DNA from: Gautieria morchelliformis
Taxonomy: Eukaryota > Basidiomycota > Agaricomycetes > Gomphales > Gomphaceae
Length of the DNA stretch: 64,000 bases
Assembly (NCBI GenBank): GCA_015179125.1
Contig: WHVA01000361.1
Location: 1-64,000 of the forward strand
Direction: 5' to 3'
Shown: positions 1 through 8,513 of the stretch, piece by piece
How the letters are laid out: each line of letters begins with the position of its first letter
Position numbering within the stretch: position 1 is the stretch's first letter
Notes under the pieces: generated by a model
The model's database searches: none
What the model saw: the letters and a program-made list of their open reading frames with translations, nothing else
Told to the model about the DNA's origin: nothing
Translations under genes and position numbers: made by a program

Positions 1-746
1 TGCTAGTATTGTTTGGCATACTTTTTGTTGCCGAAATTGCTGGCTCCCTTGCTATTGTAGATACGGGCTCTCCACAAGGTATATTGCGACTACAATTGTG
101 GCCTTTCTATGGCAGTTTTTGTCTGACTAACTCTCCAGGTATTCCTAGGCCTAAGGGGATACCGACGGGTTGCTACGTTGTTGGCCAGACACCACAATGG
201 TTCCTTACCTGGATCCCGCGCTCATCTGTGAAAGTATTCTGTGTCTTTTGATGCTCTACAAGGCTTGGACAACGTATAAGAACAGCCAGAGCTCATCGCT
301 GCTACGCCTGATTATACGTGATAGGTGTGTTCCGACCCTCCATCCGTGTGGATAGAGAGACTAATATAGGCCAGCGTACTCTATTTCTTAACGTAAGTAC
401 TAGTTCGCCTTGACAGACATGAGGCTACTTGAGCCAGGTCTGCAGCATGTTTGCCATTTTGCTCCTCAATTGCCTGGTTTGGGCCTTGGCCTCTCACAAT
501 TTCCCCGATGTTGCTCTCAGGTGTGTCGGCATTCGGCATAGTACTGGCTACATATACGAACACCTTATTTTCAGATGGGCGGTTGCCCTCCCATGCTCAT
601 TGGGTAGTCGACTTTTGCTCAACATGCGTGAACGTGTCTATGTTTCAGAAACTCCCCAGAGAGTCTCGGACTTGACGGGAATAGGGAGTTTCAGAGTGGT
701 GGTGCCATCTGGACTATCTGTGGAATCGGCACGAAGTTATGCATAG
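1..746 (+). pseudogene. DUF6533-type multi-pass membrane protein, 5' end outside window, frameshifted
   Basis: The protein read here carries the hallmarks of the C-terminal two thirds of the DUF6533 membrane proteins that are abundant in Agaricomycetes. There is a hydrophobic helix at 9-60, a GCYV motif followed by W-F-L near 170-205, a helix ending YKAW then LLRLIIRD near 230-322, a helix MFAILLLNCLVWAL at 447-488, and the family-typical WAVALPC-GSRLLLNMRE at 576-640. Two introns fit: about 325-433 (restores LLRLIIRDS) and 521-574 (joins VALR to WAVALPC). Reading changes frame near 210, where one base seems to be missing in the WIP-ALI segment. That is either a disabling mutation or an assembly error. 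The stop is at 744-746. The biochemical role of the family is unknown. Confidence 0.7.
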
Positions 747-1189
747 GCTCCATTGTGAGTGAATTTCTGTGGACGATGTCGTGGCTCAACTCCAACCACT
801 GACCTGTACGTCAAGTGACAAGTTGCGGGATACGGGTCGTGGATCGTACTGTGATTAACTAGCTGGACTCAGACAGTCCCCTCCGGTTCAAACAATGATC
901 TTCAGAAAATGTATTGCATGCGAATCATCATCGCAGGTAGGGCTCAGCGCCGTACTCGTATGAACCGTATATACAGCTGCCGTATTATGGACCCGTACCC
1001 GTACCGAAGCTCAGTTTGCCAATTCTGACCGTTTACGGTTACGGCACGTATGACGACCGTATGAGGCCGTACGACATACGGCCGTATGTACGCAGTGTGA
1101 CGCAGTTATGTAAGGTAACTATCCTTCAAAAATTGCCTGGTATACATAAGTACCCCCGTACACTAAGTCCGTGGTACCAAATACTTCCA
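747..1189. repeat. Gene-free stretch with CCGTAT/ATACGG short inverted repeats
   Basis: No convincing coding region. From about 960 to 1095 the motifs CCGTA, TACGG and their inverses recur many times on both strands, a pattern typical of subterminal repeats of DNA transposons. A similar cluster, including the shared string GTACGACA, occurs at about 40045-40175. No flanking duplication could be identified. Confidence 0.45.
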
Positions 1190-1945
1190 ACCACACCCTT
1201 TGCCATCTATACCACACAGAAGGGTCATCGTCCTTTGGCCTGCTATCTGACATCAATGCAATGTGACTCTGGATTGCAGGGTCAAGACCTCAACAGAACT
1301 TCATCACAATTGATCACCATCTGTGTATTCAGCCTTCTCAACCAGCTCTTCGAACCCATCAATGTATTTGTCGACTGAATGCTTGCCCTGATGGTACTGG
1401 TGCGATTCCAGTTGATTCATTGCATTGGTGGCCTCATGTAGGGGGTAGAACTGCCGTGGTGAAATGCCTCAACAGAATCCTTCCAGGTCACATAGAGCAG
1501 TGTGCCATGCTTTGCTTCATGGGTGAATGCACAAGTGGTGAAAGTCGCAGCCCTCCCTGTTTTCATGAAGGATATCACCAAAAGGATCTGTGACTGCTCA
1601 TCTGGGAAGTCACTCGCACACACACCCAGGTAGAGGCTGCACGACTGGATGAAGTTTCAACAATTCACATTATCCCCATCATACTCAGAGGGCTTTGCTG
1701 GCTCAGCTGTTCGCTTTGAGGAGGTGTGAACACAACTAGGAAGTCCAGCCATCAGCCCAGTGGTCGTAGCCTGCAGGGTGTTCAACCTCGTCTCCAGATC
1801 TTGTTTTTCCTGCCTCTCTCTCATCAACTCTTGCTCTATCACTGCCAAGTGGTCCAAACCTTCAGCAGCAGATGGCAATCCATGGTAAGTGGTAGAGGGT
1901 GTCAGGGTATGAGAAAGGATTGCTAAAATTGCTGCTTTCAAAGGG
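1190..1945 (-). pseudogene. gag: Ty3/gypsy gag (capsid) remnant
   Basis: Minus-strand reading gives a recognisable gypsy gag in several frames. An N-terminal coiled coil with many E, Q and R residues (about 1870-1790) leads to KPSEYDGD near 1690, the usual start of the retrotransposon gag domain. Then come DFPDEQSQILLVISFMKTGRAA near 1615-1555, TWKDSVEAFH near 1485-1455, a QLESHQYHQG stretch near 1415-1385, VDKYIDGFEELV near 1375-1340 and a degraded DPAIQSH segment near 1290-1260. Frames change between these blocks, so the gene is dead. No protease or RT follows downstream on this strand before the window's left genes, so this is a truncated element. Structural role in the family: particle (capsid) protein. 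Confidence 0.7.
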
Positions 1946-2494
1946 TATTTGATTTGAAGTCGGGCGATTTCACAACCAGTGCTCTAGAGAGAGTTTTCTA
2001 CTATAAGGGCAACCTAGGCAGACACTCTACACTCAAGCGGTGAACTGGCAAAGGGGGATCCAGAGAGAAAACTCTAAGGAACCCCTTTGCCACCTAGCTA
2101 CAACTATAAGTAAGCTCAGGCATGCTAGCCCAATCACCGAATGCCTGAGTTACATAAGCAATCACACCAGTGATAACAGTGCTGGACAGATAAGGAAGGA
2201 ATGATGTTGGAAGGGGCCAGAACAGGAAGGGAAATAAATGGAACACAAGACAGAAGGATGACAAAGGCTAGGAGAAGCTCAGGGGCCACCAATTACATGC
2301 TGCGATAATGCGCATGCCATGGTAATGTGCAAGCGGTGATAATGCACACTTGACAATGCACACTGCAATAATGTGCATGGCGATAATGTGCATGGTGATA
2401 ATGTGCATTGCGATAATGCATATCGTGATAAAGCAGTGTGTGATTGGGGTTCCCCTGACAGATAGACTATGTCTGCATCAGCATAGCACAATGG
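1946..2494 (-). other. Probable leader/LTR remnant upstream of the gypsy gag
   Basis: This lies 5' of the gag remnant on the minus strand and has no coding signal. It probably holds the leader and part of the LTR of that element, but I could not fix LTR borders or a primer-binding site. It includes the tandem repeat described separately at 2290-2440. Confidence 0.3.
2290..2440. repeat. Short tandem repeat, about 15-16 bp unit, core GATAATGTGCAT
   Basis: Eight or nine imperfect copies of a unit of the form NNGATAATGYGCATN run from about 2290 to 2440. In several copies the bases around ATAATG can pair (TGCG/CGCA, GTG/CAC, TGCA/TGCA), so single-stranded nucleic acid could form a row of small hairpins. 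Other copies have lost pairing. Confidence 0.6.
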
Positions 2495-2575
2495 TGTCAA
2501 GATTGGTTTTTAGGCGTTAATATCGTGTATTAGTGAACACAGCGAATGCCCGAATGACTTGTGCGAATAAGTATG
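2495..2575 (-). repeat. LTR-A 3'-terminal fragment
   Basis: Begins TGTCAAGATTGG and matches the end of the LTR-A family (complete copies at 15091-16092, 43317-44346, 50609-51637, 52966-53981) for about 80 bp. It then stops abruptly at the edge of the gag-only mini-element. The missing remainder of the LTR is not found beyond that element. Confidence 0.85.
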
Positions 2576-2738
2576 TGTTGCGATTTCGGGGAGAGAGGAC
2601 GCAAGCGAGGGGGACAGCACCGACTTGGTGCTGTGGCAGGTTACAAACGGATAGGGCAAATACATGTAAACTACCGCATTTGTAAGCTACGCATTGCGCG
2701 GTCACTCGATGCCGCTCGCAAATCCGCGAATATCAACA
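2576..2738 (-). repeat. 3' LTR of gag-only mini-element
   Basis: 163 bp with terminal TGTTG...CAACA. On the minus strand it starts at 2738. It contains an 8-bp stem hairpin (ACAGCACC/GGTGCTGT) and the string ACAAACGGAT (plus strand), both shared with the other LTR copy. Confidence 0.85.
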
Positions 2739-2780
2739 CACCTCCTCGAGCGGGAGAGAGCCCGAGGCACCTCCTGAAGC

Positions 2781-3551
2781 CTAGAACGCAAAGCCCTCGT
2801 CATCCTCTGCTCCAGCATCTGCTACATTGGCCGTGCCACGCCTCGCAGAAGGACAATCGGACTGGTAGTGGCCCTTACCGTTGCAGTTGTAGCAGGTAAT
2901 GTCCTCTACCGGCCTCTTCTTCTTGGCAACAGCAGCGAGTGCGCCCTCCATTCGCTCGGTCTCCGACTTGGCTGCTTGGACCTGGCGCACCTCCTCATTC
3001 AATAGGCGAGTGATAACGATGTCGAGGGTGAGATCGTCGGCCAGAATGCTGTCGAGTGCGACGATGAAGGTGGAGAACGATTCTGGGAGCCCTTCGGTGA
3101 GTGCAAGAATGACATCCTCATCGATGATGCTAACTCCAGCAGCTTCAAGCTGGAAGGCAGCGTTCTTGATGTCCGAGATCCATGAGACCATTGGTTGGTC
3201 GTCGCGCTTGCGCATGTAGAGAAAACGACGGCGGAGTGAGAGGCGCGTGGCAAATCCACGAGCCCGGTGGACCTTCTCCAGGCTCTCCCAAATCTCCTTT
3301 GGGTCATCGTAGTGCGTGTGCGGAAGCTGGGATTTGTCGATGTTAAGGATGATCTTCGCGCGAGCAAGCTGTTGCTTTTTCGTAAACGCACAGACGGCTT
3401 TTGAGTTCAGGGAGCCAGTGGGTTGTGTCTCAGTGCCATCAACAACGTCCCACAGATCCTTCTCGACCAGTAGGGCAGCCATTACGTAGCGCCAGTCGTT
3501 GTAGTTCGTCTCGTTGAGTTTTTCGAAGTGCGTGTCGGGCATGGTGGACAA
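2781..3551 (-). CDS. gag: Copia-type Gag protein with zinc knuckle (256 aa, intact)
   Basis: Encodes an intact 256-residue Gag of the Ty1/copia type. The N-terminus (MSTMPDTHFEKLNETNYNDW) is the standard start in which the FxKLN-NY-W pattern precedes the capsid-like UBN2/DUF4219 domain (about residues 15-190, with IWESLEKVH and LSLRRRFLYMRK). A lysine-rich linker leads to one CCHC zinc knuckle, CYNCNGKGHYQSDC, at about residues 219-232, which would bind the element RNA. The protein ends with an acidic tail DAGAEDDEGFAF and a normal stop. Such proteins assemble into the virus-like particle. Unlike a normal copia element there is no downstream pol in any frame before the 3' LTR. The ATG at 3549-3551 follows a structured leader containing five small hairpins. 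Confidence 0.9.
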   Translation of the reverse strand: MSTMPDTHFEKLNETNYNDWRYVMAALLVEKDLWDVVDGTETQPTGSLNSKAVCAFTKKQQLARAKIILNIDKSQLPHTHYDDPKEIWESLEKVHRARGFATRLSLRRRFLYMRKRDDQPMVSWISDIKNAAFQLEAAGVSIIDEDVILALTEGLPESFSTFIVALDSILADDLTLDIVITRLLNEEVRQVQAAKSETERMEGALAAVAKKKRPVEDITCYNCNGKGHYQSDCPSARRGTANVADAGAEDDEGFAF

Positions 3552-3563
3552 AATGGGGTGGGT

Positions 3564-3695
3564 ACACTTTCGGTAGGTGTGTGCAGAGCTTTCGGTAGGC
3601 TCAGATTCAGTGCGCTTTCGGTAGGCGCAGTCGACGTGCTTTCACTAGGCACGGGTACGGTCAACGGTCGGTTCGGCACGCTTTCGTTACGCGTG
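3564..3695 (-). promoter_or_regulatory. Leader with five covarying mini-hairpins
   Basis: Five short inverted repeats share a nearly constant 9-nt loop, TTTCGGTAG on the plus strand (variants TTTCACTAG and TTTCGTTAC), but have different stems that each remain paired. They are ACAC/GTGT (3564-3580), GAGC/GCTC (3586-3602), TGCGC/GCGCA (3611-3629), CGTGC/GCACG (3635-3653) and CACGC/GCGTG (3677-3695). They lie between the 5' LTR and the gag start. Compensatory change around a fixed loop suggests selection on RNA (or single-strand DNA) structure, for example for packaging, dimerisation or protein binding; that role is inference. Confidence 0.7.
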
Positions 3696-3741
3696 GCGCA
3701 CTTCCGGTATTTTGGCGGGCAGCGCCTAGACAGATGTTGTG

Positions 3742-3827
3742 ATCCGTTTGTGTTGCGATTTTGGGGAGAGAGGACGCAAGCGAGGGGGACAGCACCGACT
3801 TGGTGCTGTGGCAGGTTACAAACGGAT
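3742..3827 (-). promoter_or_regulatory. Candidate self-priming fold (PBS and R start) of gag-only mini-element
   Basis: On the minus strand the bases at 3750-3742, directly after the 5' LTR (plus its last base), are complementary over 10 nt to 3827-3818 inside the same LTR (plus-strand pair ATCCGTTTGT / ACAAACGGAT). Between them is an 8-bp stem hairpin at 3789-3809. A transcript starting near 3827 could fold back and prime its own reverse transcription, as in Tf1. Inference from complementarity only. Confidence 0.4.
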
Positions 3828-3908
3828 AGGGCAAATACATGTAAACTACCGCATTTGTAAGCTACGCATTGCGCGGTCACTCGATGCCGCTCGCAAATCC
3901 GCGAATAT
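3751..3908 (-). repeat. 5' LTR of gag-only mini-element, outer end lost
   Basis: Near-identical to 2576-2738 (one clear difference near the left end, TTTTGGGG versus TTTCGGGG). It stops after GAATAT; the outer CAACA is replaced by the start of the giant hairpin. Confidence 0.85.
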
Positions 3909-4524
3909 GTGCTGCGCCGACCCTACATATGAGTCCCAACTTCAGAGGTAAACAAATAAGAGGTGAGGTTTAGCTTAAGAGGTGAAGGCTTAGAAACTAG
4001 CTAATGATCAAAGAGTACGATAGTTGATTTTCAGACTGAAGAATAGGAATGCATACAAGAGGTTTATATACGGGCGAGAGTATGAGTCAGGGGCAAGCAT
4101 ATATGGGGGAATCAGGGCGAGGTCAATATACAAATGATGTGTGATGGAACGGGATAAGTAACTAAGGGGATTCGGGCATGGGATCAAGGTCGGATATGAG
4201 CTCAGGCTCGGGCTTGGGCTTAGCCTGAGCTCATATCCGACCTTGATCCCATGCCCGAATCCCCTTAGTTACTTATCCCGTTCCATCACACATCATTTGT
4301 ATATTGACCTCGCCCTGATTCCCCCATATATGCTTGCCCCTGACTCATACTCTCGCCCGTATATAAACCTCTTGTATGCATTCCTATTCTTCAGTCTGAA
4401 AATCAACTATCGTACTCTTTGATCCTTAGCTAGTTTCTAAGCCTTCACCTCTTAAGCTAAACCTCACCTCTTATTTGTTTACCTCCGAAGTTGGGACTCA
4501 TATGTAGGGTCGGCGCAGCACATA
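3906..4524. repeat. Giant inverted repeat (303-bp arms, 13-bp loop)
   Basis: Left arm 3906-4208 and right arm 4222-4524 are inverted copies of equal length with only a few mismatches (for example near 3944 and 4000) and a 13-bp spacer around CGGGCTTGGGCTT. The outer ends read TATGTGCTGCGC and GCGCAGCACATA. Each arm includes a TATA-like TTTATATACGGG, so an arm may derive from an LTR or promoter. No flanking target duplication is visible. It could be a foldback element, two inverted solo LTRs, or a palindromic rearrangement. As RNA it would be a long perfect hairpin. Confidence 0.9.
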
Positions 4525-4599
4525 AGCTGAAGCCAAGTCCCTCTCCGACCTCCCAATCAGACCCTCGCTCCGTAACCTCGGACCTTACCTCCGGTTTCG

Positions 4600-4899
4600 C
4601 CCCCAAGCTCAATCAACCTTACGAAGGATCATATCCTATTCCTTATGCTCCCAGTAACGGCTGTTGCATTCCAGTGCGAAGTTCCTAAGCTCGGCAAGGC
4701 AGCGGAATCGAGGGAAGTGAAGTAGGTCGTCCTTGATTCGTTTGGCCAGGCCCTTATACGCAAAGTGTCAGAGTGCAGCATCATTCCATTGAGTCCGAGT
4801 CGAAGCTTGGGTGAAGTCGATAAAGAATCGTGTGGCTTTGTGGTGCTCTTCCATAACTATCTTCTCAAGGTCGATCTCGGCTTGGGCAGCATTGTCGTA
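4600..4899 (-). pseudogene. gag: Ty3/gypsy gag fragment
   Basis: Reading the minus strand from about 4899 gives a fragment typical of sushi/chromovirus capsid proteins: YDNAAQAEIDLEKIVMEEHH, then FFIDFTQAST-TQWNDAAL, FAYKGLAKRIKDDL and LAELRNFALECNSRYWEHKE. One in-frame TGA sits after DAAL. Nothing of pol follows. It ends at the giant hairpin on one side and the LINE tail on the other. Confidence 0.7.
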
Positions 4900-4905
4900 G
4901 GGGCC

Positions 4906-6215
4906 AAAGTTTATTTATTTTTTATTTTATTTTTATTTTTATTTTATAATCCAATTTATTGTCTTTTGGGGCATGGCCCTATGTAAGACAAAGCATACAA
5001 AACGCCGGTCGCAAATAAATGTTCTGTCCACCCTATTCTTCTCGGTCTCTACTTGTGCTCTGCGGGTGAGGCCCCAAGCATGTCCATGCCTGCTTAGGTG
5101 GGGTGCGATGTTTCCGTTCATTGGTTCTGTTTTCTCCCTTGTCCTCCTACCGTGCCATCACTTCTCCCTGCTCCTGAGGCAGCGTTAGATCTCCGTAGGC
5201 CTTTTTGAACCTCTCCGTGCCACTGATGTACTTGAACAGTGGTCCCATTGCCTTAGGCCTAGCCAGCAAGACTCTCATCAAACTCGCTCCCCTATGCAGC
5301 TCCCTTTCCAGTTCCTTCCTCTGCTTCGCGTACTTTGGACACCTAAACAAGTAGTGATGCACCGTCTCGTCGGCCGCCTTGCATGCTGGACACTTGGGTG
5401 AGGCCTCTTTACCGATCTTGGCTAGGTGCTTATTCAGGGTGATGTGTCCGGTCCTGAGCTGTACAAGTAGGGCTGCGTGCCTTTGGGGCATCGTGGCGCT
5501 CAGTCTGGCAAAGGCTGTGGAGGGCATCGTTGGGTCAATTTTGTGTGCGATGCTAGCTCGAGGTGACTTAGCAAAAGCTGCCTTCGTTTGTTTTTTGAAC
5601 TCCTTGTGGTATCTCTGCATCTCCGCTGCCTTGCTGATAGGAATATCGCCCCTGCACTCTAATGGAATCATTATCTCTGCGCTGGTCTCCCCTTTCGCTG
5701 CTCTCTCCGCTTCTTCGTCTGGCCTCTCGTTGCCCGGTACTCCCTCGTGACCTGGTACCCACCTCATGTCCGGCCTCGCGCTCTGCTGATACAATAGAAG
5801 TCCTTTGATCTGTCTGTGGAGCACATTGACCAGGTGTTGGCCCAAAATGGGTCTCTCCCTCCTCGTTGTCAAGATTGCTGCTTGGTTGGCAATGGCGATC
5901 ATGTACTTTGTCTGCCTCCTTGTGTTCAGCAGCTTCGCTCCAAATGCCACTCCCACCAATTCCACCTCGAACACTCTGTGTTCGTTCTCCGCTTCTAGAT
6001 GTAGTCTTACCGCCTGCTTTTCGACCCCTCATTCATATAGAACTGCCGCTGCGCCCACCCCGCCGTCTATGCAGGAGCCCTCTGCAAAAACCTTCACTTC
6101 CGCGTCGTCCACTTCCACCTTGCCTATTGCCCGGGCTTTGTCATTGGGTATATGTATCTTGAAGGATGGTTCCCATTTCGGTCCCAGGACCACTGGGTGG
6201 ATCTTCTCCATCCGG
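4906..6215 (-). mobile_element. 5'-truncated Tad1-type LINE copy
   Basis: The minus strand carries the last 1.3 kb of a LINE closely related to the full-length copy at 19130-25119. The ORF2 end is at 6211-5147 and a 3' UTR ends in GGGGC-TGGCCC-CAAAAGACAA and ATTGGAT like the long copy. An A-rich tail with scattered T (4959-4906 on the minus strand) shows ageing of the original poly(A). 5' truncation is the usual outcome of target-primed reverse transcription. No convincing target duplication was found. The 5' junction abuts Helitron sequence at 6216. Confidence 0.85.
5147..6211 (-). pseudogene. LINE ORF2 C-terminal remnant: RNase H and zinc finger
   Basis: The fragment starts inside the RT-RNase H linker (LGPKWEPSFKIHIPNDKA). 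It then has the RNase H start (CIDGGVGAAAVLY, where the first catalytic D of the long copy's TDGS is changed to EGS), a frameshift near 6000-5975, an RNase H core (FEVELVGVAFGAKLL, WVPGHEGVPGNERPDEEA) and a C-terminal CCHC finger (CPACKAADETVHHYLFRC). It ends with a stop near 5147. It corresponds to the last third of the 1309-aa ORF2 at 20953-24882 and is clearly diverged from it, so it belongs to an older insertion. Confidence 0.85.
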
Positions 6216-7386
6216 CTGGGTTTCAGGTCGAATGCCCAGCTTTACATATATGATCCAGTATTGGCTTTGGCACAGAGGAAGACACGTAACCCAGGTCTGT
6301 CTCCAACTGTCATGGGAGACTTGCAGGAAATGCTCCTGGTCTGCAATCCTCATGTCGCCATATATAAACAAGCAGCTGAGAGGCTCAGAGATCAGGGACA
6401 GAATGGTGAGCTCCAGGTGAGGCTCACATGCAGAGAACACAGAGATCCTAGGAGGTATAATATCCCTACTGCAGATGAGATTGCAGTGGTTCTTCCTGGA
6501 GATGACATCAACCCTGAACCTAGGGATATTATTGTCCAGCTCAAAGGTGGACCTTTCCAAAGGGTATCCGATATGAATCCAAACTATGGCTCTCTTCACT
6601 ATGTTTTGCTCTTTCCCAGGGCAGAGTTGGGATGGAAACCAGGTATTCCTTATCGTGACCCAGAGGGTGCTCAGGAGGCCAACCCAAACAGACGGGGGCA
6701 GGTCACCCAAATTCAGTACCATTCATATTGTCTCTTCCAGAGGAGAGAAGAACCTACAACACTCCTGCGTGCTGGCAAATTATTCCAGCAGTACATTGTA
6801 GACTGTTGGGCCACTGCGGAGCAAAGCAGGCTGAGGTGGATCAGGACAAATCAACACACTCTGCATGCTGAGGTGTATAACCAGATGGTGGATGCGTTTA
6901 ATCGCAATGACAAAGACAGAGATGCAAACAGCTTGGGCACAAAATCCATTCTGCCTGCCACATTTCAAGGAGGGACACGGGACATGCAGCAAAACCTGCA
7001 GAACTCTCTGGCCATTTCAAGGAAGTTTGGTGTGGCCAATCTCTTTATTACCATGACTGCCAATCCCAACTGGCAGAAGATATTGGATGCATTGTTACCT
7101 GGACAAACACCTCAGGACAGACCTGACTTGGTGTCACGGGTGTTCCAGCTCAAAAGAAATACCTCATTGACTTGATCGTCAAGGAAAATATTTTTGGGGA
7201 AACCATCGCTCGCATCCACAACATTGAATTCCAGAAAAGGGGACTCCCCCACATGCATATTCCTATCTGGTTTGCAAGAGATTCCAAGATCAGGCATCCA
7301 CATGAGGTGGATTCTATGATTTCAGCAGAGTTCCCTGATCCAGAGACACATCCCATCCTCTACCGCTTGGTCTGTGACCCGATGAC
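6216..7386 (+). pseudogene. Helitron replicase (RepHel) N-terminal region, truncated
   Basis: Encodes part of a Helitron replication initiator. Visible blocks are AQLYIYDP, DLQEMLLVCNPHV-IYKQA, RRYNIPTADEIAVVLPGDD and LHYVLLFPRAELGW, then the Helitron_like_N core with LLRAGKLFQQYIVDCWA, ILPATFQGGTRDMQQNLQNSLAISRKFG, LFITMTANPNW and LPGQTPQDRPDLVSRVF. A one-base loss near 7152 shifts frame. Reading resumes with IHNIEFQKRGLPHMHIPIW, which contains the HUH nuclease signature (H-M-H), then HPILYRLV. The gene is cut off by LTR-B at 7387; the tyrosine motif and the helicase are absent. The 5' part is also missing at the LINE junction. Confidence 0.85.
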
Positions 7387-8404
7387 TGTTATGATCGATG
7401 CAACTATTCTATTTCAAGTTATCTATGTACAAAAGAAACTAATAAAAGAAAACAAAAGAAAAAAGAATAAAAAGAAATAGGAACAACACTTACGACGGAC
7501 GTCGGCACAGATGACATACACACGACATCATGAATAGCTATCTTATCTACAGATTAGATAAGATACAGGGATACGGATTGACCACGTGCGGCCGATCAGA
7601 GACAGCGCGCCTATCGACTGATGGCATCGGCCATGACGTCGACAGGCGCCAGGCCACAGGCACCGAGGAGGTGTGGGCACCAAACGCCGCAGAGAGATAT
7701 AGACTGCGCAGGAGCACCGGATATTGTGGAGCGACTTGAGAATGTCATCCACAATACATGTACTAAATTAGCTGCCCCACAGAAGAGGCACAGAGACAGC
7801 GGCCCCATCACCAAGCCTAGCATTTATGCTAGGCAGGGCTGATTTGATTTCCATTCTCTATTGGACTCCATGACACGACCAGCTGGTTATTATCTTGACA
7901 CCATGTGGACAGGGGCTTTGTATGCTAAGTACAAGACTCTATTCCAAAGTTTAAATAACCCTGATACTATCTCCATCACCCCATGATTTTATGACTATAA
8001 TTACTCACCCCTTTAGTTACAAGTAGTTTTTCGACCCATCTGCTCACTATCTCGAACACCAGTAGTTACCACTAATATAGTATAAATAGCTACTACAAAT
8101 GTATGAACAAAATCGTCCAGAGTCAAACTGTTTCACCCCTTGAAGTCACCATAGTCTTGTTTGATAGCTACAGGACTTAGATCTTGATAGTTTGCTCCAA
8201 TTATTCGTTGAGAGCTCACTATTACTGCTTACTCTAGACTACCTCAAAAGCAAAGCCTTTTGACTTAGCTATCCCTTATATCCACACCATTCTCTTGTCG
8301 ACACGGTCACGTGACCTCCATCCATCAGTTCCGGACGCGTCTCGAGAGGCTTAGTCAGCACACAGGAGAGGGACAGACATAGCAGTCCCAACCGCTAAGC
8401 AATA
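7387..8404 (+). repeat. Solo LTR-B copy 1
   Basis: About 1.02 kb repeat shared with 35602-36627 and, in part and inverted, with 41790-42375. It starts TGTTATGATCGATGCAAC and ends GCTAAGCAATA (TGTTG...CAACA in copy 2). A TATA-like GTATAAATAG lies near 8084, as expected for a U3 promoter. No coding capacity. No matching 5-bp flanks were found (ATGAC versus GAAAT), so the insertion is old or its end is misjudged. Confidence 0.75.
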
Positions 8405-8513
8405 GAAATTGTTTGCTAAAGGCATCAAATAACATCTTAATCCAAAATCTTTAATGCCTTTCTCTGACTCTAGGATGCGACATTGTTGGACTCCGAAGCT
8501 AGGGGAGGGGTAC
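8405..8513 (+). other. 3' end of an LTR-A retrotransposon interior with polypurine tract
   Basis: From TTGGACTCCGAAGCTAGG onward this matches the sequence before the GypA 3' LTR at 52940-52965. It ends in a purine run (AGGGGAGGGG, 8501-8510) then TAC directly before the LTR. This marks the following LTR as a 3' LTR whose own interior has been replaced by LTR-B and Helitron sequence. Confidence 0.75.

Larger units (their letters stand above)
2576..3908 (-). mobile_element. Gag-only copia-like mini-retrotransposon (TR-GAG/TRIM-like)
   Basis: Two near-identical direct repeats of about 160 bp (2576-2738 and 3751-3908) bracket a single intact gag gene on the minus strand. The 2576-2738 copy has matching ends TGTTG and CAACA. 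The 3751-3908 copy lacks its outer five bases, where the giant hairpin begins. A purine-rich GAGGAGGTG lies just before the 3' LTR in element orientation (2739-2747), as a polypurine tract should. No protease, integrase or RT is present, so movement would need enzymes from another element. The layout resembles plant TR-GAG elements. The intact ORF and near-identical repeats suggest fairly recent activity. Flanking duplication could not be checked because both outer flanks are disturbed. Confidence 0.8.

Noticed and set aside
2250..2300. TGGTGGCCCCTGAGC on the minus strand as a gypsy primer-binding site
   Set aside because: It resembles a resolvable PBS only loosely and no LTR end could be placed next to it.
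4200..4230. Transcription terminator-type hairpin
   Set aside because: It is only the centre of the 619-bp palindrome, and bacterial-type terminators are not relevant in this fungal sequence.
5805..6220. N-terminal 140 residues of the long plus-strand ORF leading into the Helitron
   Set aside because: This is antisense to the truncated LINE; real Helitron similarity begins only near 6224.
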